64,000 nucleotides of DNA from Lysinibacillus fusiformis (GTDB lineage: Bacteria > Bacillota > Bacilli > Bacillales_A > Planococcaceae): contig NZ_PDFK01000003.1 of the NCBI RefSeq assembly GCF_002845985.1, positions 558,001 to 622,000 of the forward strand, read 5' to 3'. Positions 17,033-26,467 of this stretch are shown here, piece by piece. A program made the translations under genes and the position numbers. The notes beneath the pieces were generated by a model. It saw nothing but the letters and a program-made list of their open reading frames with translations. It was not told the DNA's origin and searched no databases. Positions within the stretch are counted from its first letter, which is position 1, and each line of letters begins with the position of its first letter.

Positions 17033-17383
17033 TTATTTTAAAGCTACATGTATATGATGCATCAACAATTTTTCCACCTGTGATTTCAGAGCTTGATTTG
17101 CATAACGAAGTACTACATCATTACCTGCAGTGGCAACTTGTACGTCACTAAAGTATTCATCTACTAGTTGCCAGCCTACTACTCGTATACGTTTTTGTGC
17201 AAGTTCTCCTTTGAGGTGAAAATATTCCTGTCTTAGATCCTTTAGCAATGAATCCATCATTGGAAGAAATACCGTTTTCATTTTAAACTGCTCCAATCTA
17301 CAGTAGTCAACCTGTAATGATTTAACTGCTAGCTCTAACAAAAGATATTTATGCAGTAACTGTCTTTCGTTGGCTTTAATCAT
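17033..17383 (-). CDS. Hypothetical third/last gene of uvrX-yolD operon
   Basis: About 116 residues from ATG 17383, whose codon overlaps the yolD stop region (ATGATTAA). An ATG at 17395 is also in frame, and neither has a strong ribosome site, which suggests translational coupling. The protein is soluble and helical (LLHKYLLLELAVKSLQVDYCRLEQF). It resembles small proteins that accompany yolD/uvrX in Bacillus chromosomes and prophages. Its function is unknown, but the position implies a role tied to the SOS-induced polymerase. Confidence 0.7.
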   Translation of the reverse strand: MIKANERQLLHKYLLLELAVKSLQVDYCRLEQFKMKTVFLPMMDSLLKDLRQEYFHLKGELAQKRIRVVGWQLVDEYFSDVQVATAGNDVVLRYANQALKSQVEKLLMHHIHVALK

Positions 17384-17708
17384 AATAATCAGCATCCAGT
17401 TGAGCTGATTGAATACTTTGAATTGGAATACGTTTCGTTATAAGTAGTGTTTCAAGTATGAGTTCATTAGTATTAATCGATTTAATTATTCCAGTCCATT
17501 GTGTGATTTTGTAGTCCTCCCACACTTCTAATTTTATGTGCAATTGCTGATTAAAAGCTTGATCAATTGCTTTTTGTAGTTCTTCCAGTTCCCACTCAGT
17601 CAATTCTCTTGGCTGTTCTGGATGCTCTTGTTTATACTCTCTAAGAAGCTCTAAATGCTCCGGCAACATCATCGACGCCCATTTAATATGACCTCTGTCT
17701 TGTATCAT
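17376..17708 (-). CDS. YolD-like protein
   Basis: About 110 residues beginning MIQDRGHIKWASMMLPEHLELL, the defining start of the YolD-like family (DRGxxKWxxMMLPEH). The frame runs back to a GTG at 17741 inside uvrX, but ATG 17708 has AGGAG 10 nt upstream and follows the uvrX stop by 13 nt. YolD-like proteins are encoded next to Y-family polymerases and are proposed to modulate them, in a UmuD-like role. The gene is cotranscribed with uvrX. Confidence 0.88.
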   Translation of the reverse strand: MIQDRGHIKWASMMLPEHLELLREYKQEHPEQPRELTEWELEELQKAIDQAFNQQLHIKLEVWEDYKITQWTGIIKSINTNELILETLLITKRIPIQSIQSAQLDADYYD

Positions 17709-17721
17709 TAATAAATCACTC

Positions 17722-18981
17722 CTATGCCAAATGACCACCAACTAAGCGATCGCGCTTAATAGCCGTCCCAGCTTTTGTGAAAGAAACTGCTCTTAATATT
17801 GAAGTAGCTCCAAACCTGTTGCGTATTGCATCCATTGTAGGACCGATTATTTGACGCTGTGGCTTACGATCATCGAATAAATCTAATTGGATACTATGCT
17901 CTCTTTCCAGGTTGGAGATTCGGACAGCTATTTGCCGAGTTGGTTCACCTGTAAAATATTTATCCAGTAATTCAATACAAGTTTTATACATCACAAGTGT
18001 TTCGCTTGTCGGTACTGCAATTGTTTTAGATCGATGGAATCCTTTGGTCATAGCGTTTCGACTATAAGAAAGACCAATACTAATTGTACGACCAACATAA
18101 CCTGCATCCCGCGTTCGCTTCATTACGTCCTCACACATTTCAAGAAGTACTACAGAGATTTCTTTACGTGTATGGTAATCCCTCATCAACATTTGGCCCT
18201 TCCCAAAACTTAACGCTCCGTTTGTTATTAACGGCTCCCCTAATTTGGATAGATCTATTCCCCATGCATGGTAATAGAGTTGATTGCCCATTACACCAAA
18301 GCGCTTTTCTAATTCTTTTAAATCTGTATTAGCCAAACCACCGACTGTTTGTATCCCCATAGCATTTAGATTTGCTTCCATCTGTTTACCGATCCCCCAC
18401 ATTTCAGAAAGGGGTTGAACTGGCCATAATTTTTTTGGAATATCTTCATATGTCCATTTAGCAAAACCTGTTTTCTTTGCTTCAAGGTCTAAAGCTAATT
18501 TGGCTATTAACATATTTGGTCCCATACCTACTGCACTAGGTATATTAAATTGGTCAAGAATAGCTCTTTGTATTTCCTTAGCCGTTTCCTCAGGTGAACC
18601 CCAAAGCTTTTCAGTGCCAGTTAAATCAACAAAACTTTCGTCCACACTATACACATGTATCGCATCAACTGGTACATAATTAGAGATTAATTTAGTAATC
18701 GTCATCGACATTTGAATAAAGAAACTCATTTTAGGCTCAAACAATCTAATGTCAGGATGTTTTGGTATCTCATAACGTCTACTTCCAGTTTTGATTTTAA
18801 ATTTCTCTTTCATCAATGGTGATGCCGCAAGCACTACGCTACCTGGTTGGTCAAAATTTGCTACTACGGCAACTGGCGTTTTTAAAACATCTAGCCCATG
18901 TAACATCGCCACGATACTGGCATAAAAGCATCTCATATCGATACACATAATTGGTCTATTGGGCATACCCTCATAATTCAT
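17722..18981 (-). CDS. uvrX: Y-family DNA polymerase (UvrX/YqjW type)
   Basis: This 419-residue translesion polymerase has catalytic acidic residues in PIMCIDMRCFYAS (Asp near 15) and YSVDESFVDLTG (Asp-Glu near 113). A helix-hairpin-helix region lies at MWGIGKQMEANLNAMGIQTVGGLA (about 203-226), and a little-finger domain follows. QLDLFDD (about 372) is a clear beta-clamp-binding motif (QLxLF). ATG 18981 overlaps the stop of the small WYL-like gene (ATGA), and yolD follows. LexA boxes ahead of the operon imply SOS induction and error-prone lesion bypass. Confidence 0.93.
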   Translation of the reverse strand: MNYEGMPNRPIMCIDMRCFYASIVAMLHGLDVLKTPVAVVANFDQPGSVVLAASPLMKEKFKIKTGSRRYEIPKHPDIRLFEPKMSFFIQMSMTITKLISNYVPVDAIHVYSVDESFVDLTGTEKLWGSPEETAKEIQRAILDQFNIPSAVGMGPNMLIAKLALDLEAKKTGFAKWTYEDIPKKLWPVQPLSEMWGIGKQMEANLNAMGIQTVGGLANTDLKELEKRFGVMGNQLYYHAWGIDLSKLGEPLITNGALSFGKGQMLMRDYHTRKEISVVLLEMCEDVMKRTRDAGYVGRTISIGLSYSRNAMTKGFHRSKTIAVPTSETLVMYKTCIELLDKYFTGEPTRQIAVRISNLEREHSIQLDLFDDRKPQRQIIGPTMDAIRNRFGATSILRAVSFTKAGTAIKRDRLVGGHLA

Positions 18982-19199
18982 ATAACTTCACGTCCCTTAC
19001 TAACAAAAGGAATAACAGCTAGAACATTCCTAATCAAAAAAGTACGTTTTGCATGTCTTGTAAAACAAAACGCCTGGAATGAATCACCAACAATTTTAAT
19101 GACTTTTACACGCCTTTTTGTTATGGAGCCATCTTTTGCTATATACATCATATTCACTAATTGTTTATGCTGCATAGCTTTAATCAGTTGTTCTCTCAT
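18978..19199 (-). CDS. Small WYL-like protein, first gene of uvrX operon
   Basis: This 73-residue protein resembles an isolated WYL-type domain: LVNMMYIAKDGSITKRRVKVIKI, then FQAFCFTRHAKRTFLIRNVLAV. WYL domains are ligand/nucleic-acid sensing modules usually attached to DNA-binding regulators; here there is no helix-turn-helix. It overlaps uvrX by four bases. A decayed second copy lies at 26055-26250, showing that this gene type was duplicated. A regulatory or DNA-damage-related role is inferred only. Confidence 0.78.
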   Translation of the reverse strand: MREQLIKAMQHKQLVNMMYIAKDGSITKRRVKVIKIVGDSFQAFCFTRHAKRTFLIRNVLAVIPFVSKGREVI

Positions 19200-19291
19200 C
19201 TTAGTTTCCTCCCATTGCCTCTCGTAATTTTTTGAAATGATTGTTATTTATTATTAGCACAATGATTTTCCCTTTTACCTATATTACGTAG

Positions 19292-19339
19292 GAACATTTG
19301 TTTGTATACATAATAGAACGAATGTTCTTACCTTGGCAA
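19292..19339 (-). promoter_or_regulatory. SOS promoter with two LexA (Cheo) boxes
   Basis: On the minus strand TTGCCA (19339-19334), an 18-nt spacer and TATTAT (19315-19310) form a sigma-A promoter. The spacer holds GAACGAATGTTC (19316-19327), a full match to the Bacillus LexA core GAACRNRYGTTY on the plus strand. A second, weaker box GAACATTTGTTT lies at 19292-19303 near the start site. The arrangement predicts LexA repression of the WYL-uvrX-yolD operon. Confidence 0.85.
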
Positions 19340-19644
19340 TGTTCAATTTTTGGAAAAAGACCAAGTACTCAAATTTATCCCTGTCAAGTAGAAAGTTGTA
19401 AAAAACTAAGCAGCCATCTAGCATTGATATTCTATCAGTGCCAGTGAGCCCTTTTTGGAAATGTTGTATCATCTGTGATTAGGGAATAGGTAAAAAAATC
19501 TTGATCAAGAAGTGAACTATGAATGGGAGAAATAAAGAGGAACTGATTTATATCAAATATGGCAAGAAAATTCGAAAGAATATGTCACAGTTAGTTTAGT
19601 AGGAGATAATTTTTTTAAAGGAACTTCTTTATAAATAGTAAAAA
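19340..19644. other. Gap upstream of SOS operon, probable transposon debris
   Basis: No gene is supported. The stretch just before the IS1182-type tail (19645 on) may be what is left of an older element, but no transposase motif is readable in it. Confidence 0.35.
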
Positions 19645-19669
19645 GAGAAATTGCGAGGTGCAATTTCTC
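19645..19669 (+). repeat. IS1182-type 3' end hairpin (first copy)
   Basis: GAGAAATTGC-gaggt-GCAATTTCTC is a terminator-like hairpin that I associate with the 3' end of IS1182-type elements. A diverged counterpart (GCGAGGTGCAGTTTCTCT) occurs at about 21339-21356, after the transposase pseudogene. This suggests two element ends in direct orientation. Confidence 0.5.
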
Positions 19670-19740
19670 TCAGACTGTAGACAAACTCGATGAATTTTGA
19701 GTTTGCCTGCGATCTTTTCTTACAATGGAGAATAAATTAA

Positions 19741-19862
19741 AGGCCGTTGATTTCCACTGCGGGTGGGCCTTTTCATGGGCAGAAGAGATCAGACTCCAGC
19801 CTCATGTCAGTCAGGATCTCGGCTTTCCTTTTCCATAGGAGTCGCCTTCGTTCAATCAACTA
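19741..19862. repeat. Degenerate GTTGATTTCC...CAATCAAC dispersed element
   Basis: A GC-richer block begins GTTGATTTCCACTGCGGG and ends CGCCTTCGTTCAATCAACT, with outer inverted ends GTTGATT/AATCAAC. It resembles a repeat seen at many sites in Bacillaceae genomes, often near transposases. It lies just upstream of the decayed transposase. Confidence 0.55.
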
Positions 19863-19916
19863 TAAGATACTCTATCTCATAGAATTATTTGAAAATGAAA
19901 CTTGCAGAGGTGATGA

Positions 19917-21234
19917 CATGATGACGAAAATCCTTAGTAGACGTAAGACAATTCAGAAATGTAACACGATTGATCAATTCGTTCCCAACGATCATTTGGT
20001 AGAAGGCTAGGTACTGCTTGATTTTTTCCAGTTTATCTATCCTTTAAACAGAACATCTCTATTCTCCTAATGGGCATCCAAATTATTGTCTGTGTCACAA
20101 GGTAGCGTTTATTTCCAGTATGTTTTTTGGCATTTGCTCCATGCATCAAACGATCGAAGAATTAATTAGAACAGATATAGGCGTATCATGGTTTTAAGTT
20201 GTACCCAGAGTCACATTCCTCTACCTTAGTAAAAATTATATCTAATCAGCACCAAGACGCATTATAACCCCAGACAGATATTCTCCCGTATTTTAAAGGT
20301 GTACATCAGGACTCCTCCATGCAGACCATTTTATTTATCGATTCTACGCATTATGAAATGATGCGGAATAGGCATTATAGTCAAAAGTCATGCGAAAGAA
20401 AAGAGAGCACGGGCTTATAGAGAGCTGGTGGGAGTTAAATATATGGATCATAGAGACGGGAAAAGCCCTTTCCCCGGGGAAGTTTAGAAAGGAAGAATGG
20501 AAGAATGAGGAAGCTGACAGATCCTGAAATTGGCTGGCCATGGAAGGATGAACATGCAGAACAGTTGCATGTATTCTTTTCAAAGCGCAGCCACGGACAG
20601 AAAGGCTTTATCACCATTACCATTATGGCTCGATATGCACATTAAGCCATATATTACAATGCATGGAAGGTCATTCGACGATTTCAAAAGGCAATCAGCT
20701 ATTTGCAGATGCAGCCCTATAAAACAGCGGTGGAGCTTTTGGTAAGTCAAATGTTGCCTATTCTTATGCCACGTCTAAGAGCAGAAGATGGATTGCCCCA
20801 GAAAGCACAGAGTATACATACAGCAGAGCCTCATTGTATCTTTTGCCCAAGGGCAGATGTTAGAAGTATGCAGTAACATTGAAGGAAGGATGCTCAACCA
20901 GTATAAATCAGATCTGCCCCCCAGTTTATTTCAAATTATCCAAGCCTTTCCCAATGTACAGAAAGTAAGCATCATCAAAAACTCATTCAACGCCATATTT
21001 GGGAGTCATATGTGGAGGAAGCTAGAACATTTACATTCCTATGACATCAAACAAATTTATGCAAAGCGCAAAGAAACGATTGAGCGTGTCTTTGCCGATG
21101 CAAAAGAAAAGCATGGTATGCGATGGACAACCTTAAGAGTCAAAAAAATTATCCATACAGGCGATGCTTACTTTACTATATATGAATTCAAAGAACTGGC
21201 TACTTGGACATGGCAAATGGCAGAGAGTAACTAA
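19917..21234 (+). pseudogene. IS1182-family transposase, heavily decayed
   Basis: Fragments read in order in changing frames: an N-terminus TIDQFVPNDHLV (about 19950-20000), HQTIEELIRTDIGVSWF (about 20147-20197), a catalytic-region TILFIDSTHYE (about 20323-20355), and the C-terminal YAKRKETIERVFADAKEKHG (about 21058-21117) followed by MRWTTLR and WTWQMAE. These match the order of IS1182/DDE transposases. At least four frame changes or stops make it non-functional. It marks the region from 19.6 to 21.4 kb as transposon debris. Confidence 0.85.
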
Positions 21235-21404
21235 ATCAGAGAGTATATTGGAATTTGGTAAATATATTACCGATCTTGAAAATAAAATGGAAAGACCAAA
21301 AATATCAGGGTGGACTATCGGTGGAACTGATCGGAGGAGGTGCGAGGTGCAGTTTCTCTTTACTCGGACTAGGTCTCTTCCTCAGATCAATCCACGGTGA
21401 CTGT

Positions 21405-21846
21405 TCGTATGGTTACCGTTTCGTTCGTTCGTTTTCCGTTTGTTTCGTTTCCGTTTCCGTTTTCACGTTTCATTTCCGTTTTGTTTCCATTTCCGTTTCG
21501 TTCGTTTCCATTTCTCTTTTCATTTTCCGTTTCGTTTCATTTCCGTTTCTGTTTTGCCATTTTCCGTTTTCGTTTCGTTTTCCGTTGGTTCGTTTCCGGT
21601 TTCCGGTTTGTTCCGTTTCGTTTCCGTTTCCGTTTCCGTTTCCATTACCATTTCCGTTTCCATTTCCGTTTCCGTTTTACCGTTTCCGTTTCCATTACCG
21701 TTTCCGTTTCCATTACCGTTTCCGTTTCCATTACCGTTTCCGTTTCCATTACCGTTTCCGTTTCCATTACCGTTTCCATTACCGTTTCCGTTTCCATTTC
21801 CGTTTCCGTTTCCATTTCCGTTTCCGTTTCCATTACCGTTTCCGTT
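21405..21846. repeat. Hexanucleotide microsatellite encoding the protease C-terminus
   Basis: Built mainly from CCGTTT, CCATTA and CCATTT hexamers (plus strand), most regular between about 21611 and 21846 and increasingly degraded toward 21405. On the minus strand it encodes Asn-Gly pairs, then after a frame change Thr-Glu/Met-Glu repeats. The repetitive DNA carries on past the protease stop at 21520, so the reading frame has probably been cut short or shifted by repeat slippage. Confidence 0.85.
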
Positions 21847-24800
21847 GTCATCACCTTGCTTTACAAACACACCAAATGTTAGTGTATGCTCACCATACGT
21901 TACCGTAATCGTCGTATTACCTTGACCTTTTCCTTTTACCACCCCTGCTTTTACAGTAGCTATTTTATCATTCGCTACTTCATAGGTTGCAAGCTTTGTA
22001 ACATCTTTTTCTGTTGTTTTCCCATCAAAAGTAGTTACTTCAGTAATCTTCACGGCAACTTCCTTACCTATACTAGTTTCAACCTGAGATTGGTCAATTT
22101 CTAGTGTTACTACTTCTACAACAGGTGCTTTAACTGTAACATTTACAGTAACTTTATTATCACCATATGAAATAGTAATAGTAGTCGTGCCCTCACCTAC
22201 TGCAGTGACTAATCCATTTGCTACTGTTGCAATGTTTTCATCTCCAACCACATAAGTAGCTTTTGTAGTTACATCTTCCTCTGTTGCATCACCTTTTGCA
22301 GGCGTTGACGTTTCTGTTACCGTCAGTTGTGCAGTTTCTCCAGCTTTTAGGTCTAGCTCAGTTGGATTTACAGAAAGTGCTGTTACTACTTCATTTTCAT
22401 ATATCTTTGCTTCACCAACATTTCCGGCAGCGTCAGTAATTTTTACTGATACAGCATTAGTTTCTGCTGTTACTGGGAATGTAAAGCTACCGTCTTGATT
22501 TAATTCAAAAGGAACTGGTGCTTGTACTTCACCATTTATCGTCGAAATATAGGAAGCTTTTAATTTATCATTTAAATTATAATTTAAATCATATAAATCT
22601 AACTCTTCATTGTAGTCGATATACTTATCTGTTACCTGTCCTGTAGCGACACCATTAGCTACTGAACCTGTAATTTCTGGTTTAGTTGTTTTCACAACAA
22701 TTGGCCCAACATAATCGGAAACTGCTCCTGATGCTGCAAGACCAGTGAAGTCAATTGTATACAGGCCATCTGGAATCGTTGTGGCAGGTTCTGATCCCCA
22801 TGGTTTGTACTGCCCACCAACATTTAGCGTATAAGAGCCTTTTCCTAGCGCAGTACCTGCATGTAGATAACCAATGTAGCCGTCTTCGTATTCTCCACCT
22901 TCAGGATTCATAATATCCCAAAGCTCGATATAGTTAGTTGTTACGTCTCCAGTTAATGTGAATGAAAGTACAGCTGAATCTTTCACTCCATCGCCGTTAA
23001 AGGATAGGTCTGTTTCTGTAATCTTATAATCTTTAATTTCCGTTACTGCCTCGCCACCTAAGTCAGCTGCAAATGGTAATGAAATTTCTGTAGATCCTCC
23101 ATTGATATAAATATACCCTAATATTTCAGAGCCATTTGGTGCCGTAGCTTGTGAAGCAGTTAATGTAATATTTAACACTTGCTCACCAACTAGATTAAAT
23201 GTCGGCTGATCTACTGTAACAGTTGCATCACCAAATGTTTTTGTCACATCAATCGATACGTTATAATTGCCGCCGTTCCCTTTAATATCTTTTACTAAAA
23301 CTTGTTTCGTTACAGAAATATCCTGATCTTTCAATGATTGTGGACCGAAAGTAACTGTCCCTTTCAAGTTTTCTGTAACTGCACCCGTACCATCCAAAAT
23401 TGCGCTATCAAGTGCATAGGCAAGAATTTCTGGATGAGCTGCTGCATAAGCATTTACACGCCCTGCACCCTGAGAAAACACATCGTATTTTGTTGTATCT
23501 AAAACCTGTGCTGTATTAGAAAGCGCCACTTTTACATCGAACGCGTTCCAACTAGGATTTGCTTGTTTAACTAATGCAACAATACCTGCAATATGCGGTG
23601 TTGCCATAGATGTTCCTGTTTTACGACCATAAGCTTCCCCATAATCTGCATCAGGGAAATCTTTTTTATACATTGGAATCGTTGACATAATATTTGTTCC
23701 AGGTGCACTTACATCTGGTTTAATATCAAAGTTTGGTGTAGATGGTCCGCGCGAACTGGAAGAGTTTACCTCATCCCCCAGTGTCTTTGTGGAAGCGAAT
23801 TTACTAAAACTTACTTTTCCAGTTCCGCCTGCTAATGCAGCGCGAATTGCATTACCATCCGTTTGAGACATGTCGAATGTTGGCAGAAATTCAAATGAAT
23901 CACCAAGGAATGTGCCTGAAATGTCCGGTGCATTTGTTCCGCCAGCAAAGTTATGAATTATTGTTGCGACAGCTCCATTTGCCTTTGCATTCGCAATTTT
24001 ATCAACAAATGCGATACCGCCACGGGAAATCAATGCCACTTTCCCTTCTACATCAATTCCTTCAAAGTCTTTTACTTCTCCGTTTCCAGGAACAGCAACT
24101 AGGTCAAATTCTCCTTGAAGCTGTTTTGCTACATCTTTCCCAAAAGTCGTTCCCATTAATGGAAGCTGTTTTGTTAAGTTGTAATTGCCAACTGTAACAT
24201 TCACTTCCCCGTTATACATTGTTTCAGGATTTGTTGTGTTACCAACAGCAATGCCTAAACGAGCTGTTGCAGGAGTACCCATTGTTCCGCGATTTGGACC
24301 AGAGTTTCCTGTTGCAACTACTCCGATTGTTCCAGCCATCATTGCATTATTAATAGCAAAAGAACCAGCATCCGTTTCAGAATTGGCTCCCCCGCCAAGT
24401 GAAAGGTTGATAACGTCCATTTTTTCTTTTACAGCAGTTTCAATTGCTTTAACAATACCAGATGTAGCTCCACTTCCGTATGCTCCAAGAACACGGTAAG
24501 CATAAAGGTCTACTTTTGGCGCAATTCCTTTAATACCAAATTCGTTAGCGCCGATTGCTGCAATTGTTCCAGCAACATGTGTACCATGAGAAGTATAGAA
24601 CGAGCTTCCTTTTTCATTAAATTCAGGTGTCCCGACTGGACGCTCTGAAGGTAATGTTTCCGATGCATCGTTATCTGCTCGAGGCTTCGTGTAAGTAGAA
24701 GAATTTGGAATAAAGTTTTTTCCGCCTTTATAAATTCCAGCGAATTCAGGGTGATCTGCATCAATACCAGTATCTAATACTGCTACTTTTATTCCTTGTC

Positions 24801-25446
24801 CTTCAATTCCTTCCTTCCAAAGCTGTTCGATACCAAGGAAAGAATTACTTGTATTCATTTGAGCTTCTACTGAATCTTTCTTCATAAGTTCCGATGATTT
24901 CATCGTATTATCTTCTGATGCGTAAACAATTGCATCAGGTTCAATTAATGTAATTCCATCAACTGTAAGCAGTTTTGGGAGATCCTTTGCCTTCACAGTT
25001 GCTGCAAAACCGTTTAAAACAGTATCAAATGTGTAACCTTGAGTCATCTCCACATTTTTAATAGCTAACTCTTTTTTAACTTCTGCTTGTTGTACTTTTA
25101 CATTGGAACGAACTTCTTTTGCTTGGGCATTAGAGAATTTTCGGCCTTTGACTTCACTTATTCCTTGCTCTAATGCAACAGGCTTTTCGGATAAATGAAC
25201 GATGACTGCAACCTTTTGATTGCCTGATACATTTTCTAAGCTTTCATGGAGGGTTGGACCATCTTTAGACAAGCTTAGCTGTTCAGCAATAGCCGCCTTT
25301 AGTTGAATTATACTTTCACTTTGACTATCTTGCTTGAATGGTTTCGATTCTTCAGCACTAGCACTCGACAATGGAACTAATAGAGAAAGCACCATAACGA
25401 AAACTAGAATACTACTTAAAAACTTCATAAACTTAAAATTTTTCAA
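21520..25446 (-). CDS. Secreted subtilisin-like serine protease (Vpr-like, S8) with BIG2 domains
   Basis: 1308 residues, starting at TTG 25446 with GGAGG 9 nt upstream. A signal peptide (about 1-31, ending ASAEE) is followed by an I9 propeptide (about 70-170). The S8 catalytic domain has Asp in VAVLDTGIDADHPEF, His in SHGTHVAGT, Asn in VVATGNSGPN and Ser in GTSMATPHIAG. A PA domain is inserted between Asn and Ser (SRGGIAFVDKIANAKANGA). After Fn3-like strands come two BIG2-type Ig domains (VTALSVNPTELDL; VVTLEIDQSQVET). The C-terminus is about 28 Asn-Gly pairs, then a frame-changed KTETEMETEM tail ending in NGK. It is exported and probably degrades extracellular protein. The tail probably varies by repeat slippage. 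Confidence 0.9.
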   Translation of the reverse strand: MKNFKFMKFLSSILVFVMVLSLLVPLSSASAEESKPFKQDSQSESIIQLKAAIAEQLSLSKDGPTLHESLENVSGNQKVAVIVHLSEKPVALEQGISEVKGRKFSNAQAKEVRSNVKVQQAEVKKELAIKNVEMTQGYTFDTVLNGFAATVKAKDLPKLLTVDGITLIEPDAIVYASEDNTMKSSELMKKDSVEAQMNTSNSFLGIEQLWKEGIEGQGIKVAVLDTGIDADHPEFAGIYKGGKNFIPNSSTYTKPRADNDASETLPSERPVGTPEFNEKGSSFYTSHGTHVAGTIAAIGANEFGIKGIAPKVDLYAYRVLGAYGSGATSGIVKAIETAVKEKMDVINLSLGGGANSETDAGSFAINNAMMAGTIGVVATGNSGPNRGTMGTPATARLGIAVGNTTNPETMYNGEVNVTVGNYNLTKQLPLMGTTFGKDVAKQLQGEFDLVAVPGNGEVKDFEGIDVEGKVALISRGGIAFVDKIANAKANGAVATIIHNFAGGTNAPDISGTFLGDSFEFLPTFDMSQTDGNAIRAALAGGTGKVSFSKFASTKTLGDEVNSSSSRGPSTPNFDIKPDVSAPGTNIMSTIPMYKKDFPDADYGEAYGRKTGTSMATPHIAGIVALVKQANPSWNAFDVKVALSNTAQVLDTTKYDVFSQGAGRVNAYAAAHPEILAYALDSAILDGTGAVTENLKGTVTFGPQSLKDQDISVTKQVLVKDIKGNGGNYNVSIDVTKTFGDATVTVDQPTFNLVGEQVLNITLTASQATAPNGSEILGYIYINGGSTEISLPFAADLGGEAVTEIKDYKITETDLSFNGDGVKDSAVLSFTLTGDVTTNYIELWDIMNPEGGEYEDGYIGYLHAGTALGKGSYTLNVGGQYKPWGSEPATTIPDGLYTIDFTGLAASGAVSDYVGPIVVKTTKPEITGSVANGVATGQVTDKYIDYNEELDLYDLNYNLNDKLKASYISTINGEVQAPVPFELNQDGSFTFPVTAETNAVSVKITDAAGNVGEAKIYENEVVTALSVNPTELDLKAGETAQLTVTETSTPAKGDATEEDVTTKATYVVGDENIATVANGLVTAVGEGTTTITISYGDNKVTVNVTVKAPVVEVVTLEIDQSQVETSIGKEVAVKITEVTTFDGKTTEKDVTKLATYEVANDKIATVKAGVVKGKGQGNTTITVTYGEHTLTFGVFVKQGDDNGNGNGNGNGNGNGNGNGNGNGNGNGNGNGNGNGNGNGNGNGNGNGNGNGNGNGNGKTETEMETEMVMETETETETKRNKPETGNEPTENETKTENGKTETEMKRNGK

Positions 25447-26054
25447 ATCTCATTTCCTCCTCTTCCTTTAATTGTCACACTTTTCAGTTTAGTGTGATAT
25501 TTCCAATTTATCACAATGGAACTAATTCGAGAATCGGAATATTTAAATATTCTGAAATATTGATAATTTGTATCAATTTATGAAAAATAGATTAAATCTA
25601 TTTTCCTAGTAATTGTATAAAAAAACAGAACTTTCAAACCATAAATAACTCACAGTAATTCATAATATTTCCAATTAACCCCATCAAGGCATCAGTGGCA
25701 GATACAGTCAGTGATGTAGTTGCTTATAGAAAATTAGGAGGGCTGTAAAAGGAGGGATTGGAAGGGTCGGTTTATATGTAATCTAGGAAATTAAAATAGC
25801 CAGCGACTGTTTTAAAAAGGCCGCCTGCTAATAGATTGTGGATCAAGTGCATCAGTTTTACAGTAATAAGAACGGTATTTTGTTTATCTAGATTCCTTCT
25901 ATGCCCTATAAGAGCAGTGTAAATTTCATGATTGGATAGGTGAATCATAGAAGAGGTGTATAGGTAAAAAAAGAGCAGTTATAATATCCATAGAATACTA
26001 TAACTACTCCATATAAAAACATTCCACATCAATATAAAAAATATCTTTTATGAC
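25447..26054. other. Gap upstream of protease, no gene seen
   Basis: AT-rich sequence with many stops in all frames. Nothing is recognisable except the protease upstream region; the next 200 bp hold a pseudogene. Confidence 0.4.
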
Positions 26055-26250
26055 CTTAGACTCTCGCTGTAAAATGGGCAGCATGGCTAAAATATTGTTT
26101 ATAGGAAACGTACACCCCTCTTGCCTTGTAAAGTAAAAGATTCACCTGTTATGTTGATGATTTTTACACACCTTTTTGTAATGGCACCTGATTTCTCTAT
26201 CTACATCATATGGACGATTTGGTGACGCTACCGATTCTTTCCTGTTGAAC
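26055..26250 (-). pseudogene. Decayed second copy of the WYL-like SOS gene
   Basis: On the minus strand the pieces IVHMM, IEKSGAITKRCVKIINITGE and INNILAMLPILQRESKVIK are in order. They match the intact protein at 18978-19199 (LVNMMYIAKDGSITKRRVKVIKI, LIRNVLAVIPFVSKGREVI). A stop follows HMM and a frame change separates the last piece. It shows that the first gene of the SOS operon was once duplicated about 7 kb away. Confidence 0.75.
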
Positions 26251-26436
26251 GCCCCTTTACAGCTCTGCATATGCCTTTTACACATTTACAATACTTTATA
26301 TAAAAAGAACAAATATCTACTTTTCTTTACACGTACATACATTCTTAATTAGAGGTGGTAATTTTAGCTAATTTTTAAAAAGATACGTTCCGTAGCTGGT
26401 CTCTAGGCATCTGTGTAAGCCTATATGCTGTTGAAA

Positions 26437-26445
26437 CATAATCTA
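26437..26445 (+). promoter_or_regulatory. Possible sporulation-type -10 element
   Basis: CATAATCTA fits the CATANNNTA -10 pattern of sigma-K/E promoters and lies 23 bp ahead of the cupin gene. The -35 is not clear, so this is a weak call. Confidence 0.3.
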
Positions 26446-26467
26446 TGATGATGAATATCCCACTTTC

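Noticed and set aside
19284-19472. 62-residue minus-strand frame before the uvrX operon
   Set aside because: It overlaps the LexA-controlled promoter and has no ribosome site.
20344-20745. Short frames on both strands inside 20.3-20.8 kb
   Set aside because: They fall within the decayed IS1182-type transposase and are explained by its broken frames.
21255-21925. Plus-strand frames rich in Phe-Arg-Val/Ser-Pro over the microsatellite
   Set aside because: They are shadows of the hexanucleotide repeat encoding the protease tail on the minus strand and have no ribosome site.
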